Assembly: GCA_964549655.1 (NCBI GenBank)
Contig: CAZJXN010000149.1
Location: forward strand, 1 to 13,058
Length of the DNA stretch: 13,058 bases
Direction of reading: 5' to 3'
DNA from: JADJNW01 sp964549655
Lineage (GTDB): Bacteria > Bacteroidota > Bacteroidia > Chitinophagales > Saprospiraceae
A program made the position numbers and the translations under genes. The notes below the pieces were generated by a model. It saw nothing but the letters and a program-made list of their open reading frames with translations. It had not been told where the DNA came from and searched no databases. Below, one piece after another: positions 1 through 7,326 of this stretch; positions within the stretch are counted from its first letter, which is position 1; each line of letters opens with the position of its first letter.

Positions 1-271
1 TATACCGCAGAAAAAACAGGCAAACCTGTTGAAATAAGAATTTACCCAAGCAGTAATTCCACGTTTACTTTATAGGAGGATGAAAATGATAAGAATAAAA
101 CACTAAGCATTTCAGCATTGAAAGGGATGTATCTGAGTATGCAAAAAAAGAAAGTATTTCATGCTGCAGTGGTGAAAAAATAATGGAATGGGCATTACGC
201 CAAGTGAATCATGTAAAAAGACTATTCAATACTTAAGTAATAAATTTAAAAGAAATATCTTGTTTTTATGA
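1..271 (+). pseudogene. Decayed 3' end of a GH31 alpha-xylosidase-like gene (C-terminal beta domain)
   Basis: Frame 1 reads PVEIRIYPSSNSTFTL, then TAG (73-75), then EDENDKNKTLSIS and on to a TAA at 181-183. From memory of the family, this matches the C-terminal domain (DUF5110-like) of bacterial GH31 alpha-xylosidases, which carries an 'IRIYPG..GSFTLYEDEND' motif. The amber stop falls exactly on the usual Tyr codon of LYEDEND. The family's following stretch of about 17 residues (NYEKG...TIPF.W) is absent, so there is also an in-frame deletion. After VVKK the similarity continues in another frame (182-268), reading NGMGITPSES, a usual GH31 tail. One fewer A in the A6 run at 175-180 would join the frames and end the gene at TGA 269-271. 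Three lesions make a pseudogene more likely than a sequencing error. The upstream part lies outside the window, so the state of the catalytic domain is unknown. Confidence 0.72.
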
Positions 272-2688
272 AATTTTCTTTACACTTAACCCGTATGAAA
301 CCAACTATTCTGTTATTTTTTCTGACGCTTTCCTGCTTTTTGCAAGCGCAAACCATTCATTCTGAACGATTAAACAAACCTTGGAACGCCTTCTGGATTT
401 CCGTGCCAAACGAATCGCCCAAAGATTACGGCGTGTATTTATTTCGTAAAAATGTAGAATTTTCAACAAAACCGGATTCTTTTATCATTCACGTTTCAGG
501 GGATAATCGCTATAAGTTATTTGTGAATGGCAAGCTCGCGTCCCACGGTCCAGCGCGGGGCGACCAGTATCATTGGTATTTTGAAACGGTGGATATTGCA
601 CCTTTTTTACAAACGGGTAAAAATCAAGTAGCAGCAGTGGTTTGGAATGATGGCGACCAAACGCCTTTAGCTCAAATGTCGCTGCGCACGGCGTTCATTT
701 TGCAAGGCAACACAGCGGCGGAGGAAATTTTGAATACGAATAAAACTTGGAAATGCACGCGAGATGAAAGTTATACACCGCTGACACCTGATTTGATTTA
801 CACCTTTTATGTAGTAGGTCCGGGTGAACTCGTGGATATGAACCAAGCAAAAACCGGCTGGAAAAATGCCAATTTAGACGATACCAATTGGAAAAATGCG
901 CATGAAATCGAAACGGGTTTGCCCAAAGGCGTTTTCAATTGGACGAATGGTGGAATGCTCGTGCCACGCCCGATTCCGCAAATGGAACTAACGGTACAGC
1001 GTTTGCAAGAAGTGCGCAGCGTAGAAGGAACCCAGATTGCAAAGGCTTTTCCAGCGCAAAAAGTAGCTTTTCCGATTGCTGCGAATACGAGTGCCACGAT
1101 TTTGTTAGACCAATCTTTTTTGACGAATGCGTATCCAACCATAATTTTTAGTAAAGGAAAAGACGCGACGATTTCTCTGCGCTACGCGGAAGGTTTATAT
1201 GTGAATGAAGGCGACCGAAAAAATTGGAAGGAACAAAATCAAAAGGGCAATCGCGATGTCGTGGAAGGCAAACGTTTTGTTGGGAAACAAGACAGCGTTA
1301 TTTCAAACGGCAGGGACAATCAAGAATTTACTGCACTTGCGTGGCGCACGTATCGCTATTTACAACTAAAAATACAAACGAAAAACGAGCCATTGATTAT
1401 TGAAGATTTATACGGCACTTTTTCTGGTTTTCCATTTGAATTCAAAGCCAAATTGGACGTTCGCAATCCGGTTTATAATCAAATGATGGATATTGGCTGG
1501 CGCACCGCTCGGCTTTGCGCAAATGAAACCTACATGGATTGCCCATATTACGAACAGTTACAATACATCGGTGATACGCGGATTCAAGCGTTGGTTTCTT
1601 TTTATAATGCCGGTGACGACCGATTGGCACGCCATGCGATTGACCAAATTGATGATTCGCGCATCGCGGAGGGCATCACGCTCAGTCGCTATCCGAGTGC
1701 GCAGCAGCAGATTATCGCGCCGTTTTCGCTGTGGTGGATTGGGATGTTGCACGATTATTGGATGTACCGACCGGATGCAGATTTTGTAAAATCGAAATTG
1801 CCCGGAATGCGCCAAGTCTTACATTTTTTCAATCAACATCAGCAGGCAGACGGCTCACTAAAAGATTTATCGTATTGGAATTTTACCGATTGGTGCGAAG
1901 ATACGGGCTGGGATAGAGGCATTGCGCCTGTTGGAAAAAATGGCAATTCAGCAGCTTTGGATTTTCAATTGTTGTGGGCATATCAAATCGCAGGGGAATT
2001 AGAAAAAAATCTTGGTTCGCCCGAACAAGCCGCTCTATTTCAAAAAAGAGCCAGCCAATTACAACAAACCATTCGACAAAAATACTGGGACACCCCTAAA
2101 AAAGTATTCGCGGACACGCCTGAAAAAGACCTCTTTTCGCAGCACGTCAACGCTTTGGCAATTTTAACGAACGTTGCAACGCCAGCCGAAGCCAAATCAT
2201 TAGCCACTAAAATTTTAAATGATACCTTACTTGCACCAGCCACGATTTACTTCAAATATTACACGCATCAAGCTTTAATTAAAGCTGGTTTGGGCAATGA
2301 TTATTTAAATTGGCTCGACGTTTGGAAAGAAAACCTCGCGCAAGGCATGACCACGTTGGCAGAAATTTCCGACATCAATCGCACGCGCTCCGATTGTCAC
2401 GCTTGGGGTGCGCATCCAAATATTGAGTTTTTACGCACTGTTTTGGGCGTGGACAGTGCTGCGCCGGGTTTTAAAAAAGTGAGCATTGAGCCGCATTTAG
2501 GCACGCTGACGACCGCCTCAGGTAGCGTACCGCATCCGAATGGAATGATTCTGGTGAGTTACAAAAAAGATAAAATGTGGACAGCAGAGGTGACGCTTCC
2601 TAAAAATACGAGCGGGATTTTGGTGTGGAAAGGGAAGGAAATAGCACTAAAAATGGGAAAAAAAATGGTGCTGACAGATTTGAATTAG
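268..2688 (+). CDS. Secreted alpha-L-rhamnosidase, GH78 family (divergent subgroup)
   Basis: Predicted to hydrolyse terminal alpha-L-rhamnose from plant glycans or glycosides outside the cytoplasm. A signal peptide covers residues 1-28 and ends in LQAQ. Residue M10 (position 295) is an equally good start, giving a cleaner signal peptide; no Shine-Dalgarno site decides. An N-terminal jelly-roll (about 35-200, with the sugar-binding-type motif YKLFVNGK) and a second beta domain (about 240-390) precede the (alpha/alpha)6 barrel (about 395-735), then a C-terminal beta-sandwich. The GH78 acidic cluster is in the form DCPYYEQLQYIGD (D424, E429, D436) instead of the common DCPQRDER form. E699 in TTLAEISD aligns with the Glu of the usual TTLWERW motif, the presumed base. 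At 806 aa it is a little short for the family. Synonymous codon choice (many ACG and GCG) looks unlike the genes downstream. The family call is firm; the exact substrate is not known. Confidence 0.86.
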   Translation: MKFSLHLTRMKPTILLFFLTLSCFLQAQTIHSERLNKPWNAFWISVPNESPKDYGVYLFRKNVEFSTKPDSFIIHVSGDNRYKLFVNGKLASHGPARGDQYHWYFETVDIAPFLQTGKNQVAAVVWNDGDQTPLAQMSLRTAFILQGNTAAEEILNTNKTWKCTRDESYTPLTPDLIYTFYVVGPGELVDMNQAKTGWKNANLDDTNWKNAHEIETGLPKGVFNWTNGGMLVPRPIPQMELTVQRLQEVRSVEGTQIAKAFPAQKVAFPIAANTSATILLDQSFLTNAYPTIIFSKGKDATISLRYAEGLYVNEGDRKNWKEQNQKGNRDVVEGKRFVGKQDSVISNGRDNQEFTALAWRTYRYLQLKIQTKNEPLIIEDLYGTFSGFPFEFKAKLDVRNPVYNQMMDIGWRTARLCANETYMDCPYYEQLQYIGDTRIQALVSFYNAGDDRLARHAIDQIDDSRIAEGITLSRYPSAQQQIIAPFSLWWIGMLHDYWMYRPDADFVKSKLPGMRQVLHFFNQHQQADGSLKDLSYWNFTDWCEDTGWDRGIAPVGKNGNSAALDFQLLWAYQIAGELEKNLGSPEQAALFQKRASQLQQTIRQKYWDTPKKVFADTPEKDLFSQHVNALAILTNVATPAEAKSLATKILNDTLLAPATIYFKYYTHQALIKAGLGNDYLNWLDVWKENLAQGMTTLAEISDINRTRSDCHAWGAHPNIEFLRTVLGVDSAAPGFKKVSIEPHLGTLTTASGSVPHPNGMILVSYKKDKMWTAEVTLPKNTSGILVWKGKEIALKMGKKMVLTDLN

Positions 2689-2855
2689 CAAGAAATTATC
2701 TACCTTTTATTAAGCGACAGGAGACGCTTTGATACATATATAGTTCAAGTCAAAGACTTGATCCAGTTGCTATTAATCCTAACCTATTTACATTAAAAAA
2801 ATAAATATAACGGTAAAACAGTTTTAGTTACATTGGAATAATCGCTGCTTTGCAA
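2689..2855 (+). promoter_or_regulatory. Intergenic leader before the sugar-porter operon, with perfect inverted repeat
   Basis: This 167-nt gap is the largest between the co-directional genes and the likeliest site for the promoter of the four-gene group that follows. It contains a perfect 7-bp inverted repeat with a 3-nt loop, TCAAGTC-AAA-GACTTGA (2745-2761), and a weaker 5-bp stem AAGCG/CGCTT (2712-2716 with 2725-2729). Neither is followed by a T-run, so neither looks like a classic intrinsic terminator. I could not find a convincing Bacteroidota promoter (TTTG about 20 nt before TAnnTTTG); TACATTGG at 2829-2836 is only a partial match and lacks a -33 partner. An operator or mRNA structure is possible; this is inference. 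Confidence 0.35.
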
Positions 2856-4586
2856 ATGACAAACAAAATGAAGCAACATAATTCTACCTACATTATTTTG
2901 ATTGCCTTCACCGCTGCCATTGGTGGATTTCTGCTGGGTTATGACGGCTCCGTTATAGCCGGTGCAGCGCCTTTCTACAAATCGGTTTTTGGGCTGGATG
3001 ACGGGTCATTGCTATTTGGTTTTTCTGTTTCTTGTCTTATTTGGGGGTGTATTTTTGGCAATTTTTTTGCAGGACCCTTGAGCGACAGAATTGGTCGTAA
3101 GCCCACGCTGCTTTTTGCCGCATTTCTGTTTATCATCAGTTCGCTTATTACTGCACTTGCCGGAAATATCATGGTGTTTATTGCCGGCAGAATTATTGCA
3201 GGTGTTGCGGTGGGTTTTGCCATATTGGTAGCGCCCGTATTTATTGCCGAGGTTTCGCCGCCAAAAAAAAGAGGATGGCTGGTTTCCTTTAATCAGTTAC
3301 TCATCGTTATCGGCTTATCAGCTGCTTATTTTGTAAATTATTTCATTTTAAAAATAATAGAAGACCCTTTAACCAACTGGCGGTGGATGCTGGGGGTGGA
3401 GACCATCCCATCCGTGATTTATTTTTTCTTAATATTACTTATTCCTGAAAGCCCCCGCTGGCTAATAATGAAAGGAAACCATGATAGCGCTATTGCAATT
3501 ATGACAAAAGTGGGCGGGGAAGCATTTGCAAAGGCAGAACATGAAAATATTACGAACTCTCTGCAACAGCATTCCCATACTAGCAATGCCCGACAGATAA
3601 AAGAATTTTTCAGCAAAAAAATGCGGCTGATATTAATCATTGCCTTGGGTTTGGGTATTTTCCAGCAGGTATCCGGTATTAATTCGGTTTTGTATTATGC
3701 GCCCATGATATTTGAATCAGCAGGCAGCGGACGGGATGCTGCCTTTGTGCAAGCCATCGCTATCGGTATTGTTTTTTTAGTGGTAACCATTATATCCATG
3801 TTTATTATTGACCGATTGGGAAGAAAGCCCTTGCTGTACGCGGGTGTAAGTATCATGGCTTTGTCGTTATTGATAACCGGTATCTGTTTTCATAATGCAA
3901 GTTATTCACTTAATTATAAAAAAATTGAAGCAACTGCTGCAACGGTGATGAAAGCAGACGTTTGGAATGCTGCCAAAAAAATATACCCTGATGCTATTAA
4001 TTACAAAAACATCATGTTGAATGAAGAATATGCTGATGTTGTTTTAGCCGGGCAGCCTGTGGTGCGCATTAATTATACAAACAGTGATTTACAAAAATCA
4101 TTTAACAATTATAAAGAAATAATAAATAGTATAGTTGTAATAGAGGAAAAAGTCTTTAGTACCGAATTTAAACTGCAAGAAGCCATTAAGACCAGCGCCA
4201 GTAAAGCAGTTCCCAACCTAGAAACCTACATTCCATTACTTATTACATCGGCAATTAGCATCAACGCCATGCTGGTATTAATAAGCGTTCTTGGATTTAT
4301 TGCCGGGTTTTCTCTTTCACTTGGTCCAGTAATGTGGGCGATGTTTTCAGAAATATTCCCCAATCGGTTAAGAGGAATGGCGGTTTCCATTGCTGGCACC
4401 GTTAATTCCTTTACCAGTTTTGTGGTGGCTACGCTGTTTCCAGTGCAATTAAAAGCTTTTGGCAGCAGCAATACCTTTTTTATTTATGCCGCTTTTATGT
4501 TCTTATGTCTTTTCTTTATATGGAAATATGTGGTGGAGACAAAAGGAAAATCCTTGGAAGAAATTGAAAAAATATTGGTTCGGTAA
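2856..4586 (+). CDS. MFS sugar porter (sugar:H+ symporter family) with long periplasmic insertion
   Basis: Inner-membrane secondary transporter of the sugar porter family (XylE/GLUT-like), expected to import a monosaccharide or small glycoside with protons. Numbering from ATG 2856 (576 aa), visible hallmarks are GGFLLGYD in TM1 (23-30), GPLSDRIGRKP in the TM2-3 loop (73-83), PESPRWL after TM6 (197-203), FQQVSGINSVLYYAP in TM7 (269-283), DRLGRKP (319-325) and the C-terminal ETKGKSLEEIE (561-571). A hydrophilic stretch of about 110 residues (about 348-458) separates TM9 from TM10, where family members have a short loop. This explains the length of 576 aa compared with roughly 450-500. The loop faces the periplasm in the standard topology. 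A TTG at 2850 and an ATG at 2868 are alternative starts; 2868 gives the most typical N-terminus. It is the first gene of the group, and its stop lies 15 nt before the rhamnosidase start. Substrate is unproven; rhamnose or a rhamnoside is suggested only by context. Confidence 0.92.
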   Translation: MTNKMKQHNSTYIILIAFTAAIGGFLLGYDGSVIAGAAPFYKSVFGLDDGSLLFGFSVSCLIWGCIFGNFFAGPLSDRIGRKPTLLFAAFLFIISSLITALAGNIMVFIAGRIIAGVAVGFAILVAPVFIAEVSPPKKRGWLVSFNQLLIVIGLSAAYFVNYFILKIIEDPLTNWRWMLGVETIPSVIYFFLILLIPESPRWLIMKGNHDSAIAIMTKVGGEAFAKAEHENITNSLQQHSHTSNARQIKEFFSKKMRLILIIALGLGIFQQVSGINSVLYYAPMIFESAGSGRDAAFVQAIAIGIVFLVVTIISMFIIDRLGRKPLLYAGVSIMALSLLITGICFHNASYSLNYKKIEATAATVMKADVWNAAKKIYPDAINYKNIMLNEEYADVVLAGQPVVRINYTNSDLQKSFNNYKEIINSIVVIEEKVFSTEFKLQEAIKTSASKAVPNLETYIPLLITSAISINAMLVLISVLGFIAGFSLSLGPVMWAMFSEIFPNRLRGMAVSIAGTVNSFTSFVVATLFPVQLKAFGSSNTFFIYAAFMFLCLFFIWKYVVETKGKSLEEIEKILVR

Positions 4587-4601
4587 AATCCTGCATCCGC
4601 A

Positions 4602-7238
4602 ATGGAAATAAGCAACCTAAGGTGTGAGTATGCCTGTAACCCAATTGGGTTAGACCTTGCTACGCCTCAATTCAGTTGGGAAATAAACGCCAACAACAGG
4701 GGAATGCTACAATCGGCTTACCAGATAACCGTTGCGTACTCATTGAGCGGTCTTGCTGAAAAAAAGAATATAATTTGGGATTCAGGAAAAGTGATACAGC
4801 GAAAATCGGCAGGGGTAAGATATAATGGACCTGCATTGGAGAGCCGAAAACGTTACTATTGGAAAGTTATTATTTGGGATATAAATAATATAGCTGCCGA
4901 AAGTAATGAAATTGTTTTTTTTGAAATGGGTTTATTACAACCAGCGGATTGGAAAGCCGAATGGATTGGTTGCCCGGCGAGCTGGGTCGGTCGGGTGCTG
5001 TATTTCAGAAGAAGTTTTTCTATTGACAAAAAAGTAGCAAAGGCGAGGATTTATATTGTTGGCATTGGATATTATATTTTATACCTCAATGGTAATAAAG
5101 TGGGCGACCATGTTTTAGACCCCGCCATTAGTGATTACAATAAGCGCGTTTATTATGTAACTTATGAAATAGAAAACTTACTGCAACTGGAAAATGCTTT
5201 TGGTATTATAGTGGGACCGGGGTGGTACGGCATGCCCAAATTGCGGATGCAAGCAGAATTTTTATATGAAGATGGTACCACTGAAACAATCGCAAGCTGC
5301 TGGGACCCTTATCATAACTGGTTGGTGTCAACCGGACCCATCATCAGTTCTGCTGTATTTGACGGTGAGCTATATGATGCAAGACTGGAAAGAGCAGGAT
5401 GGGCAACCGTCGATTATGAAATACCCACCGACGACCGAACCGCTCAATGGATAAACGCAGTGGTAACGGATGCACCGGGAGGAAAAATGGTCTCACAATT
5501 CCTAGAGCCCATAAAAATTGTTGAAACGATTGTACCCCACACGATTCATGAAACGCAAAATGGGGTTTACGTTTTAGATGCGGGAAGAAATCTTGCCGGT
5601 TGGGCTTCTGTAAAAATAACGGGCAAAAGAGGCACTCGAATAACCTTGAAATTTGCAGAATCCCTTCATGCCGACGGAACTGTGAACCAGAACAATTTAC
5701 GTGCTGCGGCAGCACAAGATACCTACATCTTGAAAGGCGATGCGGAAGAGCAATGGGAGCCCTCCTTTACGTATCATGGTTTCCGCTATGTACAAGTGGA
5801 AGGATTTCCCTATAAACCGCAAAACAATGATATACAAATCAAAGTAGTTCGTTCTGCGGTGATACAATCTGGAATATTTAAATGTAGCAATCCCTTGCTT
5901 AACCGCATTCATCAAATGGTTTACCATACGGAGGCAAGCAACCTTCACAGCATCCCGACTGATTGCCCGCAAAGAGACGAACGAATGGGCTGGCTTAATG
6001 ATATGACCGTCAGAATTGACCAGGCGATTTATAATTTTAATGTTGCCCGATTTTATAATAAATGGATTTTTGATATAAAAGATACCCAAGCAGACGATGG
6101 CAGCATCACCGATACCGCGCCATTTCGCTGGGGTTTTCGTCCTGCCGACCCGGTATCCGTCAGTTATCTCTTGCTGGCACTCCGCTGTTATGAATTTTAT
6201 GGAAATGAACGCATGATTGCTGAACATTATGATGGATTGAAAGCATGGGTACATTTTTTACAAAGTAAAACGGAAAATGGCATTGTTAATTACAGTTATT
6301 GGGGGGATTGGTCGCCTCCGGAAGCGTTCGGCACGCCGGGCAGCGTGGGTTCTGGAGCGGTATCTGCCTACACGCCGGGCAAATTTATATCCACTGGTTA
6401 TTTATTTTATTATGAAAAGATAATGGCGCAGTTGGCTTCTATTATTGGCAACACCCAGGATGAAAAATATTTTCTTCAATGCAGCCATCGCACTGCTGCA
6501 GTATTTAATGCAACGTATTGGGATGAAAAAAGCGGCGGGTATGGCTCGAATAACCAGGCGTGCAATTCATTTGCATTATTCCTTGGCTTGGTAAAAGAAG
6601 AAAACATTACTTCCGTCGTTAATAACTTAAAACAAAATGTGGAAGCACATGAATTTCATTTAACTACGGGAAATCTTTGTACAAAATACTTGCTGGAAAT
6701 GCTCACGGAAAACGGGCATGCGGAAACGGCGTACAAAATTGCAGTACAGGAAACCTACCCTTCTTGGGGATACATGATTGCCAACGACGCAACTACTTTG
6801 TGGGAACGGTGGGAAAACAAAACCGGTGGCGAAATGAATTCCCACAACCATCCCATGATGGGTTCCATCGGCTCCTGGTTTTATAAATACGCGATTGGCA
6901 TCACGCCCCTCGCAGGTAGCAATGCTTTTGAATCCTTGATTATAAAACCAATTATATTTAAAGAACTTGATTTTGCGTCGGGTGCATATCATTCTGTAAA
7001 AGGCATCATTAAAAGTGCTTGGCGAAAAGAAGAAGGTTATTTATTGATAGATATTACAATCCCTGCCAATACAAAGGCAACTGTTTTTATACCTGCGCAA
7101 AATAAAAATCAAATTACGGAAAGCGAAATTGAAATTGACCTGGTAAAAGAAATAAAGTTTGTAAAAACAGAAAATAATTGCTTGGTTTTTGAAGTGGGGT
7201 CAGGAGCCTATTATTTCAAAGTGGCAACGGCATTTTAA
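4602..7238 (+). CDS. Alpha-L-rhamnosidase, GH78, without signal peptide (probably cytoplasmic)
   Basis: Canonical four-domain bacterial rhamnosidase that releases L-rhamnose from alpha-rhamnosides. The first residues, NLRCEYACNPIGLD, are the normal start of the family's N-terminal beta domain (about 1-105). Then come the Bac_rhamnosid_N jelly-roll (about 115-290), a second beta domain (about 300-410), the (alpha/alpha)6 catalytic barrel (about 415-770) and a C-terminal beta-sandwich. The catalytic-site motif DCPQRDERMGWLND has D454, D459, E460 and D467. TTLWERWE (E735, presumed base) is followed by NSHNHPMMGSIGSW with H748 and H750. There is no signal peptide, and none can be added: the porter's TAA (4584-4586) is in the same frame, with only five codons between it and the ATG. 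The 15-nt gap implies co-transcription and probably coupled translation with the porter. I infer that it cleaves imported rhamnosides in the cytoplasm. Length 878 aa is normal for the family. Confidence 0.94.
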   Translation: MEISNLRCEYACNPIGLDLATPQFSWEINANNRGMLQSAYQITVAYSLSGLAEKKNIIWDSGKVIQRKSAGVRYNGPALESRKRYYWKVIIWDINNIAAESNEIVFFEMGLLQPADWKAEWIGCPASWVGRVLYFRRSFSIDKKVAKARIYIVGIGYYILYLNGNKVGDHVLDPAISDYNKRVYYVTYEIENLLQLENAFGIIVGPGWYGMPKLRMQAEFLYEDGTTETIASCWDPYHNWLVSTGPIISSAVFDGELYDARLERAGWATVDYEIPTDDRTAQWINAVVTDAPGGKMVSQFLEPIKIVETIVPHTIHETQNGVYVLDAGRNLAGWASVKITGKRGTRITLKFAESLHADGTVNQNNLRAAAAQDTYILKGDAEEQWEPSFTYHGFRYVQVEGFPYKPQNNDIQIKVVRSAVIQSGIFKCSNPLLNRIHQMVYHTEASNLHSIPTDCPQRDERMGWLNDMTVRIDQAIYNFNVARFYNKWIFDIKDTQADDGSITDTAPFRWGFRPADPVSVSYLLLALRCYEFYGNERMIAEHYDGLKAWVHFLQSKTENGIVNYSYWGDWSPPEAFGTPGSVGSGAVSAYTPGKFISTGYLFYYEKIMAQLASIIGNTQDEKYFLQCSHRTAAVFNATYWDEKSGGYGSNNQACNSFALFLGLVKEENITSVVNNLKQNVEAHEFHLTTGNLCTKYLLEMLTENGHAETAYKIAVQETYPSWGYMIANDATTLWERWENKTGGEMNSHNHPMMGSIGSWFYKYAIGITPLAGSNAFESLIIKPIIFKELDFASGAYHSVKGIIKSAWRKEEGYLLIDITIPANTKATVFIPAQNKNQITESEIEIDLVKEIKFVKTENNCLVFEVGSGAYYFKVATAF

Positions 7239-7326
7239 GTGATTCGAGGTCAGCGTACTTATACTGCATAACATATCGCAGCATTTTACATCATGACTGG
7301 TGTTTTATTTAAACGGTTGAAAAAAA

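Noticed and set aside
74..108. Strong Shine-Dalgarno-like AGGAGG at 74-79 near an ATG (80-82), suggesting a small gene
   Set aside because: The ATG opens only an eight-codon frame, the ATG touches the AGGAGG, and the sequence is explained as the TAG plus EDEND codons of the GH31 remnant.
2850..2855. TTG at 2850 as start of the sugar porter
   Set aside because: ATG codons lie just downstream at 2856 and 2868, and the residues before 2868 are not part of the normal porter N-terminus. The choice between 2856 and 2868 remains open.
5697..6254. Open frame of 185 codons on the minus strand inside the second GH78 gene
   Set aside because: It is antisense to the catalytic domain of a clearly coding gene, shows no recognisable domain and has no independent start context; it is a shadow frame.
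7264..7281. Hairpin CTGCATA-ACA-TAT(C)GCAG in the gap before the GH127 gene as a terminator or operator
   Set aside because: The stem has a bulge, is not followed by a T-run, and one such repeat in 88 nt of AT-rich DNA is not surprising.
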